Part shown: piece by piece, positions 26,149 to 34,789 of the stretch
Numbering within the stretch: position 1 is the first letter of the stretch
Layout of the letters: each line of letters begins with the position of its first letter
DNA from: Vibrio sp. qd031
GTDB lineage: Bacteria; Pseudomonadota; Gammaproteobacteria; Enterobacterales; Vibrionaceae
Assembly: GCF_002100145.1 (NCBI RefSeq)
Contig: NZ_JXQD01000024.1
Span: forward strand, 452,409-516,408
Direction of reading: 5' to 3'
DNA: 64,000 nt
The notes under the pieces: generated by a model
Told to the model about the DNA's origin: nothing
Database searches by the model: none
The model's input: the letters and a program-made list of their open reading frames with translations, nothing else
Position numbers and translations under genes: made by a program

Positions 26149-26982
26149 ATGGAAAAGAAAACCTTACTCACCCACTGCAGCGATGCGCCTGGGCTAATCT
26201 CTAAAATCACCAATATCTGTTACAAACACCAGCTTAATATTATTCACAACAATGAGTTTGTTGATAATGCTAGCGGCCACTTCTTTATGCGCACGGAACT
26301 AGAGGGATATTTTAACGACCAAACCTTTTTGGCCGATCTCGATCAAGCGCTGCCTGAAGGTACAAAGCGCAGACTGGTCAGTTCTGAGCGCAAACGCATT
26401 GTGATTCTTGTGACTAAAGAGTCCCACTGCTTAGGCGATATTTTAATGAAGACCTACGATGGTAGCCTTAATGTAGACATCGCTGCGGTTGTCGGAAACT
26501 ACGATTCCTTACAGACCCTAACAGAGAAGTTTGATATCCCGTATCATCATGTCTCTCATGTTGATCTTTCTCGTGAAGAACACGAACAAAAAGTCATGGA
26601 AGCCATTGCACCTTACGCGCCCGATCTACTGGTGCTGGCCAAATACATGCGCGTACTGACCCCTAGTTTCGTTGAGCAATACCACCATAAAATTGTCAAC
26701 ATTCACCACAGCTTTTTGCCCGCATTCATTGGCGCTAAACCATATCAGCAAGCCTACGATCGCGGTGTGAAAATAATTGGTGCCACCGCGCACTATGTGA
26801 CCAACGACCTAGATGAGGGTCCGATCATTAAGCAAGACGTTATTCCTGTTGATCACAATTTTAGTGCCAAAGATATGGCGCAAGCGGGTCGAGACGTCGA
26901 GAAAAACGTATTGAGTAAAGCGCTCAATAAAGTACTAAATGATCACGTATTTGTGTACGGCAATAAGACCGTCATTTTGTAA
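26149..26982 (+). CDS. purU: PurU, formyltetrahydrofolate deformylase
   Basis: 277 residues. It hydrolyses 10-formyl-THF to formate and THF, balancing the one-carbon pools and supplying formate for PurT. An N-terminal ACT domain (LLTHCSDAPGLISKITNICY) precedes the formyltransferase fold. The catalytic region has NIHHSFLPAFIGAKPYQQAY and GATAHYVTNDLDEGPII, with Asn, His and Asp of the active site. It is transcribed away from yoaA and followed by a terminator. Confidence 0.96.
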   Translation: MEKKTLLTHCSDAPGLISKITNICYKHQLNIIHNNEFVDNASGHFFMRTELEGYFNDQTFLADLDQALPEGTKRRLVSSERKRIVILVTKESHCLGDILMKTYDGSLNVDIAAVVGNYDSLQTLTEKFDIPYHHVSHVDLSREEHEQKVMEAIAPYAPDLLVLAKYMRVLTPSFVEQYHHKIVNIHHSFLPAFIGAKPYQQAYDRGVKIIGATAHYVTNDLDEGPIIKQDVIPVDHNFSAKDMAQAGRDVEKNVLSKALNKVLNDHVFVYGNKTVIL

Positions 26983-27001
26983 ACAAAACCTGTAACGCTA
27001 T

Positions 27002-27040
27002 AGCCCGTCGAGCCCATTAAGGTTTGGCGGGCTTTGTTTT
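27002..27040 (+). terminator. Terminator after purU
   Basis: AGCCCGTC and GGCGGGCT arms (one G-U pair) with a longer loop, followed by TTTGTTTT. It lies between purU and the converging yecM. Confidence 0.75.
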
Positions 27041-27048
27041 ATGGCGAG

Positions 27049-27654
27049 TTACTGGTTTTGCTCCGAATGGACAATAGACTTAAGCGAATGTGGATGCAGT
27101 TTAATGCACACACCGTTATGCTTAAACGCCACCGTCGGGTTTGCTAGACGCTCGCCTTCTCCTTTTGGACTGGATAACTTCACCGCGATGCCTAACGCGT
27201 CTAAACGGTCGCATTGCTGCGCAAAGTCAGGGTAACGATGCAATAACTCATCAAAAAACGCTTCAGCGCTTTCGGCCTCACTGGGTACGACAAATTCAAC
27301 ATGTTCCCAACCTTGGCTCGAATAGAACTTATCTCTGGCAGGGTATGGCAGCTCTAAACACTCTATCGAGCCATACGGCGTTGACAGTGGCTGGTCAAAT
27401 TCGATCACGATGATCGGTCGGCCATTAATGTGTGCATTGGAAATCTGACGGCCCTTGCCTAGCCACAATTTGTGAGCGTGCTCGGCAACGTCTTTACTAT
27501 TAATGCGCATCGCAATGTGGTCGGCTTGCAAACCCTTTAAATCCAGTTTCAGATTAGAGGCCAACGCCTCGATGTTGCGCCAAAATGTGGGTAGCTGCTC
27601 CATCATTTGTGGAGGCAATAATTGTTGCTGCTGTAAAAGCGACTGTGACACCAT
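27049..27654 (-). CDS. yecM: YecM-like VOC-fold protein
   Basis: 201 residues of the YecM family, a metal-binding VOC/glyoxalase fold of unknown substrate. Recognisable segments are KGLQADHIAMRINS with a possible metal His, RPIIVIEFDQPL, WEHVEFVVPSE and HNGVCIKLHPHSL with further His residues. In E. coli yecM lies beside argS; here it faces away from argS across a shared upstream region. No enzymatic activity is established. Confidence 0.88.
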   Translation of the reverse strand: MVSQSLLQQQQLLPPQMMEQLPTFWRNIEALASNLKLDLKGLQADHIAMRINSKDVAEHAHKLWLGKGRQISNAHINGRPIIVIEFDQPLSTPYGSIECLELPYPARDKFYSSQGWEHVEFVVPSEAESAEAFFDELLHRYPDFAQQCDRLDALGIAVKLSSPKGEGERLANPTVAFKHNGVCIKLHPHSLKSIVHSEQNQ

Positions 27655-27879
27655 GTGCGTTACCCTTCCTTACGTGTGCGATCGTCGCCATGCTAACAAT
27701 TTAAGCCTGCTTTTCCCATTTTTTCACGTCACGGCTTTTTAATCACAAATTAGACCGTAATTTCCTTAAATCCTCTCTATAAGCCATGCAAGAAAATTGG
27801 TATCATTACCGCCATTTTTGTGAACTTAAACAGCATATCCCAAGAGGTTGCTGTGATCCTTAGATTGAAGGAAACGCGA

Positions 27880-29613
27880 GTGAATATCCAAGCACTGATT
27901 AACGACAAAGTCTCTCAAGCACTAGAAGCCGCTGGCGCCCCAGCGGGCAGTCCTGCTGCTGTGCGACAATCTGCAAAGCCACAGTTTGGTGATTACCAAG
28001 CAAATGGCGTCATGGGCGTGGCCAAAAAGCTAGGCACTAACCCACGAGAATTTGCACAAAAAGTATTGGATAACCTTGATTTAGACGGTATAGCGAGCAA
28101 ACTCGAAATCGCAGGTCCTGGATTTATTAATATTTTCCTAAGCCCAGAGTTTTTAGCGCATCAAGCTGACCTTGCTCTTGCCGACAGCCGTTTAGGTGTT
28201 GCCGCAGAAGCCCCAAAAACCATTGTTGCCGATTATTCAGCACCAAACGTAGCGAAAGAAATGCACGTTGGCCATCTGCGCTCAACCATTATTGGTGACG
28301 CGGTTGTTCGCACATTAGAGTTTCTAGGGCACAAGGTCGTTCGCGCTAACCACATCGGTGACTGGGGCACGCAATTTGGTATGCTGATTGCCAACCTTGA
28401 GCGTGTTCAGCAGGAGACCGGTGAAGTATCAATGAAGCTGTCGGATCTCGAAGGCTTTTACCGTGAGTCTAAGAAGCTTTATGACGAAGACGCCGCTTTT
28501 GCTGAAAAAGCTCGCGGCTATGTAGTTAAGTTGCAAGGTGGTGACGCTTACTGCAACGAAATGTGGAAAAAATTGGTTGATGTGACGATGGAAACCAACC
28601 AACACAACTACGATCGTTTAAACGTATCGCTTACCCGCGAAGATGTAATGGGTGAGAGTATGTATAACGATATGCTTCCCGGCGTAGTCGCAGACCTTAA
28701 AGCTCAAGGTCTTGCAAAAGAAGACGATGGCGCTCAAGTTGTATTCCTAGACGAATATAAAAATAAAGATGGCGAAGCCATGGGCGTGATCATCCAGAAG
28801 CGTGATGGCGGCTACCTATACACCACAACCGATATCGCATGTGCCAAATATCGTTACGAAACCCTTGGCGCAGATCGTGTGTTGTACTTCATTGATTCGC
28901 GTCAGCATCAGCACCTTATGCAAGCTTGGAGCATTGTGCGTAAAGCGGGTTATATTCCAGAAGAAGTGAGCCTTGAGCACCATGCGTTCGGCATGATGCT
29001 AGGCAAAGATGGCCGTCCATTTAAGACCCGTGCTGGTGGTACAGTGCGTCTCGCGGATCTTCTTGATGAAGCAGAAGAGCGTGCAGCAAAACTGATCGAG
29101 TCAAAGAACCCTGGTCTAGACGCCTCCGAAAAGACTACCATCGCCAATACAGTTGCAATGGCCGCGGTGAAATACGCTGACTTGTCTAAACACCGCACCA
29201 CCGATTATGTGTTCGACTGGGACAACATGTTGGCCTTTGAAGGTAACACTGCGCCTTACATGCAGTACGCTTACACTCGTGTCGCGTCTATCTTTGCAAA
29301 AGCCGGCGTAAGCATGGACTCGCTTGAGGGCAATATTACGGTTAGCGATGACAAAGAGAAGGCACTTATCGCCAAACTGCTTCAGTTTGAAGAAGCAGTA
29401 CAAGCCGTAGCCCGTGAAGGCCAACCGCACCTAATGTGTAGTTACTTATTTGAGCTAGCAGGACAGTTCTCAAGCTTCTACGAAGCATGTCCAATCTTGA
29501 AGTGTGAAGATGAAGTGATCAAACAGAGCCGCCTTAAACTTGCAGCTCTAACAGCGAAAACCATTAAGCAAGGTTTATCTCTGCTTGGCATCAACACTCT
29601 AGAGCGTATGTAA
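27880..29613 (+). CDS. argS: ArgS, arginyl-tRNA synthetase
   Basis: A class I synthetase charging tRNA-Arg, including the tRNA-Arg(UCU) at 16745-16821. I choose GTG 27880: AAGGAAA lies eight bases before it, and the product (577 residues, [15 protein letters not shown]) matches E. coli length and start. An open extension to 27820 adds 20 unlikely residues. The HIGH motif appears as [14 protein letters not shown]. The family lacks a standard KMSKS. The N-terminal Add1 domain (QFGDYQANG) and a C-terminal anticodon domain rich in helices complete it. Confidence 0.97.
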   Translation: MNIQALINDKVSQALEAAGAPAGSPAAVRQSAKPQFGDYQANGVMGVAKKLGTNPREFAQKVLDNLDLDGIASKLEIAGPGFINIFLSPEFLAHQADLALADSRLGVAAEAPKTIVADYSAPNVAKEMHVGHLRSTIIGDAVVRTLEFLGHKVVRANHIGDWGTQFGMLIANLERVQQETGEVSMKLSDLEGFYRESKKLYDEDAAFAEKARGYVVKLQGGDAYCNEMWKKLVDVTMETNQHNYDRLNVSLTREDVMGESMYNDMLPGVVADLKAQGLAKEDDGAQVVFLDEYKNKDGEAMGVIIQKRDGGYLYTTTDIACAKYRYETLGADRVLYFIDSRQHQHLMQAWSIVRKAGYIPEEVSLEHHAFGMMLGKDGRPFKTRAGGTVRLADLLDEAEERAAKLIESKNPGLDASEKTTIANTVAMAAVKYADLSKHRTTDYVFDWDNMLAFEGNTAPYMQYAYTRVASIFAKAGVSMDSLEGNITVSDDKEKALIAKLLQFEEAVQAVAREGQPHLMCSYLFELAGQFSSFYEACPILKCEDEVIKQSRLKLAALTAKTIKQGLSLLGINTLERM

Positions 29614-29631
29614 CACGCAAACTTAGTACAC

Positions 29632-29658
29632 AAAGGAGCTCATATGGGCTCCTTTTTT
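29632..29658 (+). terminator. Terminator after argS
   Basis: AAAGGAGC and GCTCCTTT arms with a short loop, followed by a T run. Confidence 0.88.
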
Positions 29659-29737
29659 GATCTCTAAAACTAATGTTTTCTTACCGTTAAGAGCAGCAGA
29701 CCTACCAGAAAAGTGTAAAATTTGTTAAGATGAAATC

Positions 29738-29890
29738 TACTTCAGGGCGGGGCGAAATTCCCCACCGGTGGTGATAGCGTTTCGCTTAAGCCCACGAGCG
29801 CTTTTTGGTCCTTCACTCCTTGAGCCAAAAAGGTCTAGCAGATTTGGTTAAATTCCAAAGCCGACGGTTACAGTCCGGATGAAAGAAGTA
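29738..29890 (+). ncRNA. FMN riboswitch (RFN element)
   Basis: The conserved blocks occur in order: AGGGCGGGGCGAAATTCCCC, ACCGGTGG, AGCCCACGAGCG, then AGCAGATTTGGT, CCGACGGTTACAGTCCGGAT and GAAAGAAG. TACTTC at the start pairs with GAAGTA at the end to close P1. It binds FMN and represses the downstream gene when flavin is plentiful. Here it precedes a RibN-type importer, so riboflavin uptake is matched to the flavin pool. A variable arm with complementary CTTTTTGG and CCAAAAAG is seen near 29801-29832. Confidence 0.97.
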
Positions 29891-29911
29891 ACAAATGCCA
29901 ATTGGCGCACT

Positions 29912-30004
29912 GCACCTTTAGCTTGCTAAAGGTGCGTTGGTGCTTGTCACATGGTGTGATTTCTCATTTTTGCTTCGGTAAAAATGAGTGTTGGTGTTTG
30001 TCAT
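29912..30004 (+). promoter_or_regulatory. Two tandem hairpin-plus-tail repeats in the ribN leader
   Basis: Between the riboswitch and the start codon are two perfect hairpins. The first has arms GCACCTTTAGC/GCTAAAGGTGC (29912-29935). The second has arms CTCATTTTT/AAAAATGAG, with the CTTCGG tetraloop (29963-29988). Each is followed by nearly the same 15 bases: GTTGGTGCTTGTCAC and GTTGGTGTTTGTCAT. Neither hairpin has a T run, so they are not plain terminators. They may be part of the expression platform or stabilise the leader. Confidence 0.6.
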
Positions 30005-30051
30005 TCTTATGCTCTGTTTACGTTATCTTACTTTTGTTTTTGGAGATCTTC

Positions 30052-30984
30052 GTGGCAGGAATATTATTAGTCATGTTTGCAGCAGCGCTTTGGGCGGCTG
30101 ACACCCTTTTTCGTTACCCTCTGTTAGAGAACAACTCGACCCTTCAGATCGTGTTTTTTGAGCACCTTGTGCTAGTTGCTTTTATCGTTGTATTAGCCAT
30201 GTCTAAACCCAACTGGCGCTTTCGATACATTAAAGGCACGGCGTTTGCGTTTTTATTAATTGGTCTTTTTGGCTCAGTAATTGGTACTTTAGCCTTCATC
30301 AAAGCCTTTAGCTTAATGAATCCAACCATTGTCATTTTGCTTCAAAAGCTCCAACCCATTATCGCCATTTCGTTGTCAGTGATATTACTTAAAGAGACAA
30401 TCAGTAAGCATTTTATTGCCTGTGCTGTACTCAGTTTAAGTGGCAGTGTGTTAATGATTGCACCGGACATCGTCGCACTCTCCCATAGTGACAGTATGTG
30501 GTACTACAACCCTGCCATAACCGCAATTTTACTCGGCTATGGTTGTGCTCTGTTAGCAGTGTGCGCTTGGGGAGCGTCAACGGTGTATGGACGAAAACTG
30601 ACGTTATCTGGTTACAACAGTGTGCAGATCATGACAGGTCGATTTGGACTTGCGTTTATCGCCCTCACCTTTTTGATGCTAATTAATGGGGAATCCTTCC
30701 AATTACACGCCGGTGATGAGCTCAATCTTGTGTATATGGTCTTGCTGTCAGGGTTGATTGGTATGTTTTTATATTACAAAGGATTAGAGCGTATCCCTGC
30801 GCGATTCGGTACGCTTGCTGAGTTGTTTTTTCCTGTCGCTGCGGTGGGATTAAACTGGTGGTTGCTCGACATATCCCTAACCGGATACCAGTTATCTGGC
30901 GCTGGGTTATTGATTGGTGGTACATTGCTATTGTCTCGTGATCCGGTACAGCAAACCAAGCAACCAGTATTAGCAACTGCCTAG
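30052..30984 (+). CDS. ribN: RibN-like riboflavin importer (EamA/DMT family)
   Basis: GTG 30052 has TGGAGA about eight bases before it and gives 310 residues, about ten hydrophobic segments; a longer open frame to 29902 would run into the leader hairpins. Two EamA repeats are visible, the first with IGLFGSVIGTLAFIKAFSLM and LLKETIS, the second with GLIGMFLYYKGLERIPA and LAELFFPVAA. DMT proteins with an FMN riboswitch in Vibrio and rhizobia are riboflavin importers (RibN). The substrate is thus inferred from the riboswitch plus family; sequence alone would only say DMT permease. Confidence 0.85.
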   Translation: MAGILLVMFAAALWAADTLFRYPLLENNSTLQIVFFEHLVLVAFIVVLAMSKPNWRFRYIKGTAFAFLLIGLFGSVIGTLAFIKAFSLMNPTIVILLQKLQPIIAISLSVILLKETISKHFIACAVLSLSGSVLMIAPDIVALSHSDSMWYYNPAITAILLGYGCALLAVCAWGASTVYGRKLTLSGYNSVQIMTGRFGLAFIALTFLMLINGESFQLHAGDELNLVYMVLLSGLIGMFLYYKGLERIPARFGTLAELFFPVAAVGLNWWLLDISLTGYQLSGAGLLIGGTLLLSRDPVQQTKQPVLATA

Positions 30985-31080
30985 TTAACGATGGCTCGTT
31001 AGGTGGGAAGCGCATACAGTAGGTGCGCTTTCATTCGCAACAAGGTACCCTTTTCCTTATTTGATGCACGAGGATGAACG

Positions 31081-31509
31081 ATGAGTTTCGCACTCCACCC
31101 AAAATTACACCAAGACACCACGCTCTTAGGTGAGTTTCCACTCAGCTTGGCTTTGCTCATAAAAGATGATGCTGCCCCATGGGTCGTCCTGGTCCCTAAG
31201 CTCGATAATATTAAAGAGCTGCATCACCTCACGGTTCGCCAACAGCAGCAGTTACTATCAGAAGTGCAGACTGTATCGCAAACTCTGGAAGCTATTTTTC
31301 AACCCGATAAACTCAATATTGGCGCACTGGGTAACCTTGTTCCTCAATTTCACTTTCATGTGGTTGCTCGCTTTAATAACGACATAGCATGGCCTGGGCC
31401 TATTTGGGGAAACACCCAAGGACGTCAAAGAGACGAGGATAGTCAAAGTGAGATGGTGGACAAACTGACACATGCACTGAGTCGCTCTAATCAGTTTCGA
31501 GCCATTTAA
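31081..31509 (+). CDS. HIT-domain protein
   Basis: 142 residues of the histidine-triad superfamily of nucleotide hydrolases/transferases. The N-terminal region (WVVLVPKLDNIKELHHL) and the core NIGALGNLVPQFHFHVVARF are typical of the small gammaproteobacterial HIT group. The triad is incomplete: His91 and His93 are present, but the third position (95) is Val. GAGGATG precedes the ATG. The substrate is unknown. It is monocistronic, between ribN and the converging feo operon. Confidence 0.88.
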   Translation: MSFALHPKLHQDTTLLGEFPLSLALLIKDDAAPWVVLVPKLDNIKELHHLTVRQQQQLLSEVQTVSQTLEAIFQPDKLNIGALGNLVPQFHFHVVARFNNDIAWPGPIWGNTQGRQRDEDSQSEMVDKLTHALSRSNQFRAI

Positions 31510-31556
31510 TACCAACCAAAGCAATTTCCTACTCAGTTAATGACTTCGATTGGTTT
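31508..31556. repeat. Dispersed repeat, short form
   Basis: Begins AATACCAACCAAAGCAATTT and ends AATGACTTCGATTGGTTT, with inverted ends. It is an internally deleted version of the 95-bp element at 34537-34631, read from the opposite strand. Confidence 0.6.
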
Positions 31557-31580
31557 AACTTTGCTAGAACGACAGCGAAT

Positions 31581-31612
31581 AAAAAGGCAGACTCAATAGA
31601 GTCTGCCTTTTT
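31581..31612. terminator. Bidirectional terminator between the HIT gene and feoC
   Basis: AAAAAGGCAGACTC and GAGTCTGCCTTTTT form a long perfect stem with A and T runs on the two sides. Confidence 0.92.
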
Positions 31613-31629
31613 GATACTGCATCGCTTAA

Positions 31630-31860
31630 TTAAACAATTGTCTGCATTGGGATCTGCTGGTCGTCCACTTTGCAGTACTCGACCTTAACGGTATTGCCCA
31701 ATTTATTTGTAGTGAGCTTTCGCACAACCTTACCGCGCTTAATCCATGGAGTTAGCATCACTTCAACGCCGTCCTCACTCAACGAATATCGCTTGGCTAA
31801 GGTTTTTTGCTCTACACAACCCGACTCTTCGATACAGGCTTTGAGCTGATCTAGGATCAT
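31630..31860 (-). CDS. feoC: FeoC, ferrous iron transport accessory protein
   Basis: A 76-residue winged-helix protein (MILDQLKACIEESGCVEQKTLAKRYSLSEDGV) ending the feo operon. Its ATG overlaps the feoB stop by four bases. FeoC protects FeoB from proteolysis in Salmonella and binds an iron-sulphur cluster in some species. Here only two Cys are visible (Cys15, Cys63), so the usual four-Cys loop is absent, as in other Vibrio FeoC. Confidence 0.9.
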   Translation of the reverse strand: MILDQLKACIEESGCVEQKTLAKRYSLSEDGVEVMLTPWIKRGKVVRKLTTNKLGNTVKVEYCKVDDQQIPMQTIV

Positions 31861-34136
31861 CCTACTTGTACCTCCAATACTTTCTGCTTACCGGCTTGAC
31901 GCTTAAGAAGTCCATAGACAACTGCGCAAATGATACCGATGGCTCCAATCCATGCCATGCTTACCATTGGCTGCTGTGGAAGCAGCGCGACTTGGTTGTA
32001 CAGTACTGCGCCAAAATAGGCCAAGGCAAAGGTCCACACCGCAATGAATCGAGCATACGCAGGGCCAAACTCGCGAGTGTAAGCCCCCATAGCCGCGACA
32101 CAAGGCGTATACAATAATATGAATATTAGATATGACATTGCCGCAGCATTGGTGGCAAATAGTGCCTTAAGATTACCAAAGGTTGACGCATCAACACCCT
32201 GCTCTTCAGCTGCGGTATCGAAATCACCGACCTCACCAACACTCACACCAAGAGGGTCACTGAAGCTGATTCCAATCAAATTTTCAGGAATACTCATTAC
32301 CGCTTCTTGAAGGCTCGCACCAAGATCAAACTCCGCTTCATCTTCACCTGTTTCTGGTGAGTACAAGCTGTTTAATGTGCCCACAACCGCTTCTTTGGCA
32401 AAAATACCGGTGATAATACCGACGGTTGCTGCCCAGTTCTCTTGTTGGATCCCCATAGGCTGAAACACTGGAGTCACAGTTTGCGCCACTTTCGACAGTA
32501 CTGAGTGTTCGCTGTCTTGGTTGCCAAAGCTGCCATCAGTACCAATGGAGTTTAGGAAACTTAGAATGGTCACTACTACAACAATGGTTTTACCTGCGCC
32601 AAGCACAAATCGCTTCAACTTTTGCCACGTCTTAATCACCACGTTTTTAGCGGTCGGAAGTTCGTAATCAGGCATTTCCATGATCAAGCTATCGCTGCTG
32701 CCAGGATAAACGGTGTGTTTAAGCACAAGCCCGGTGAACACAGCCGCGACTATGCCAAGTAAATACAGGGCAAATACAAGGTTTTGACCACTTTCAGGAA
32801 AGAATGCAGCCGCAAACAGAGCGTATACCGGAAGACGTGCACCACATGACATAAACGGCGCCATTGACGCAGCGAGCTTACGCTCTCGCTCCTGATCCAG
32901 CGTACGGGTTGCCATGATAGAGGGAACATTACAGCCAAAGCCAAGTACTAAAGGTACAAACGCTTTACCTGGTAGTCCGATTTTTTGCATGACTTTGTCA
33001 AGTACAAACGCTGCACGAGACATATAACCACTGCTTTCGAGCATCGACAAAAAGAGGTATAGCGCTGCAATCACTGGAATAAAGGTCGCCACCGTTTGCA
33101 CACCTGCGCCCACACCGTCGGCCAGCAAAGAGACCAACCACTGTGGCAACACACCGTCCAACATATGGTGCGTACCATCAACCAATATCGCGCCAACACC
33201 GATGTCAAAGAAGTCGATAAATGCACTACCGATGTTAATCGAGAACATAAACATCAGATACATCACTGCAAAAAAGAACGGGACACCCACGTACTTGTTC
33301 AGGATCACTGAATCTATGCGCTCGCTCATCGAGCGAGATAAGTGGCCTTGCTCGCGAGCGACCTTCTTGCATACCTGATTAATATGGGTGAACTTAACAT
33401 TAGCCACCAACAAGTCGATATCAAGATTAAGCTCAATTTGTTCTTTTTCTACCACTGCCTTCACTGAGTCATCAACACCAGATAGCACCATTTGGTCAGC
33501 TTCCAATGCACGAATCGCTAACGCTCTTGACGTGGCTTTGCGCCCTTCAAATAGCCGCGACAAGCGAGTGATCGCATTTTCAAACGCTACTGGATACTCT
33601 AAATGTAGTGGCTTAACTTCGGTATGTTTGGCACTAGCAAAATGTTGTGCAAGCTGCTGCTTAAATTCGTTTACCTGATCCGACTTGTGCGCAGACAGCG
33701 CGAACACTGGGACGCCTAATTGCTCGGACAAATTTTTAATGTCTAATACATGACCTTGTGCTTGCAGAACATCGATTTTATTGAGCACTACTACCATTGG
33801 TCGACCTAGCTCACGCAGTTGCAGTGTCATATATAGGCTGCGCTCTAAGCTTGTCGCATCAACGATATTGATGATTAAGTCGGTCTCTAGGGTTATTACG
33901 GCTTTTGCTGCAATGGCTTCGTCGAGGCTGTTTACATCATTACCGCTATCTAACGAGTAAATACCGGGTAAGTCTGTAACATCAAACTGAGTGTCCGACG
34001 TCGAAAAGTGTCCTGTCTTTTTTTCAACAGTAACACCAGCCCAGTTACCAACGCGCTGCTTAGAACCCGTTAAGGCATTAAAAAGTGTTGTTTTGCCGCT
34101 GTTTGGGTTACCAACAGATAAGATTGAGTAAGCCAT
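31857..34136 (-). CDS. feoB: FeoB, ferrous iron transporter
   Basis: 759 residues. The cytoplasmic G domain shows GNPNSGKTTLFN (G1), DLPGIYSLD (G3) and VLNKIDV (G4). A helical GDI-like region follows, then the membrane part with two gate repeats (GFGCNVPSIMATR, and later GIFAKEAVVGTL). It imports Fe2+ across the inner membrane. The start overlaps the feoA stop by one base (TAATG) and the stop overlaps feoC, so the three are one operon. Confidence 0.98.
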   Translation of the reverse strand: MAYSILSVGNPNSGKTTLFNALTGSKQRVGNWAGVTVEKKTGHFSTSDTQFDVTDLPGIYSLDSGNDVNSLDEAIAAKAVITLETDLIINIVDATSLERSLYMTLQLRELGRPMVVVLNKIDVLQAQGHVLDIKNLSEQLGVPVFALSAHKSDQVNEFKQQLAQHFASAKHTEVKPLHLEYPVAFENAITRLSRLFEGRKATSRALAIRALEADQMVLSGVDDSVKAVVEKEQIELNLDIDLLVANVKFTHINQVCKKVAREQGHLSRSMSERIDSVILNKYVGVPFFFAVMYLMFMFSINIGSAFIDFFDIGVGAILVDGTHHMLDGVLPQWLVSLLADGVGAGVQTVATFIPVIAALYLFLSMLESSGYMSRAAFVLDKVMQKIGLPGKAFVPLVLGFGCNVPSIMATRTLDQERERKLAASMAPFMSCGARLPVYALFAAAFFPESGQNLVFALYLLGIVAAVFTGLVLKHTVYPGSSDSLIMEMPDYELPTAKNVVIKTWQKLKRFVLGAGKTIVVVVTILSFLNSIGTDGSFGNQDSEHSVLSKVAQTVTPVFQPMGIQQENWAATVGIITGIFAKEAVVGTLNSLYSPETGEDEAEFDLGASLQEAVMSIPENLIGISFSDPLGVSVGEVGDFDTAAEEQGVDASTFGNLKALFATNAAAMSYLIFILLYTPCVAAMGAYTREFGPAYARFIAVWTFALAYFGAVLYNQVALLPQQPMVSMAWIGAIGIICAVVYGLLKRQAGKQKVLEVQVG

Positions 34137-34363
34137 TATGCAACCTCGACTGAGATTTTTTGCGCAGTTTTTTTACGGATCGCGAGGGAAACGGTGCTTG
34201 CTTGAATTTGAAGAGGGTCACCAAATGGTGCGACACGTTGTAGCGTTACCTTTGAATTAGGGAGTACACCAAGCACCAGCAATTTCTTTCGATCCACTGA
34301 GTCGATATTATCTAGAGAGACGATGGTAGCTTGCTGTCCTACCTTAAGATCCGCCAATTTCAT
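34136..34363 (-). CDS. feoA: FeoA, ferrous iron transport accessory protein
   Basis: With ATG 34363 the product has 75 residues (MKLADLKVGQQATIVSLDN), an SH3-like fold; the open frame to 34423 would overlap the regulatory region. It heads feoABC and is needed for FeoB activity. Fur-like and FNR-like sites lie upstream. Confidence 0.93.
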   Translation of the reverse strand: MKLADLKVGQQATIVSLDNIDSVDRKKLLVLGVLPNSKVTLQRVAPFGDPLQIQASTVSLAIRKKTAQKISVEVA

Positions 34364-34379
34364 AACATGCCTTTGTAAA

Positions 34380-34394
34380 TGAAAACAATTTGCA
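34380..34394. promoter_or_regulatory. Fur-box candidate upstream of feoA
   Basis: TGAAAACAATTTGCA matches the 7-1-7 Fur inverted repeat (TGATAATnATTATCA) at 10 of 14 positions. It lies 17 bases before the feoA start, as expected for iron repression. The fur gene is in this window (57622-58068). Confidence 0.6.
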
Positions 34395-34424
34395 TTTATA
34401 GTAACCAAATGTAAAAAAGGCATA

Positions 34425-34438
34425 TTGACTTAGATCAA
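34425..34438. promoter_or_regulatory. FNR-box candidate upstream of feoA
   Basis: TTGACTTAGATCAA matches the FNR consensus TTGATnnnnATCAA with one mismatch, about 60 bases upstream of the feoA start. FNR activates feo in E. coli when oxygen is low and Fe2+ is available. Confidence 0.65.
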
Positions 34439-34536
34439 TCTGGATAAATCCTAACCACAAAATTGATTATTAATTTTCCCAAAGCTCATGGTGTATCAAT
34501 GTTTAGGCCAAAGCGTTTTGCCGTTTGACGATGTGT

Positions 34537-34631
34537 AATACCAGTCGAAGTCATTAACTGCTCAGAAAATTGCCCCGGAAAAATCGCTGATAACGAGCAA
34601 GAATGCTCAGGTAATTGCTTTGGTTGGTATT
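34537..34631. repeat. Dispersed 95-bp imperfect palindrome
   Basis: Ends AATACCAGTCGAAG and TTTGGTTGGTATT are inverted, with GCTCAG/CTGAGC-like internal arms. Related copies are at 31508-31556 (short) and 62132-62209 (partial). No coding capacity. It resembles the small palindromic repeats spread through Vibrio genomes. Confidence 0.65.
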
Positions 34632-34704
34632 AATTGCGGGGGAGTCAATTTTAGTCACAATAGAGAAGCTCATGTTGAAGCTTCACTCAAATAAGAGATC
34701 AAAA

Positions 34705-34739
34705 AAAACGCTTAACTTATAATGAGTTAAGCGTTTTTT
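34705..34739. terminator. Terminator after znuA
   Basis: AAAACGCTTAACT and AGTTAAGCGTTTT arms form a 13-bp stem with A and T runs on both sides. Confidence 0.88.
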
Positions 34740-34789
34740 ACTGCGCAGCGTTGATTGATATGCACGGAACGCCGTCTTAACTCATGAGA

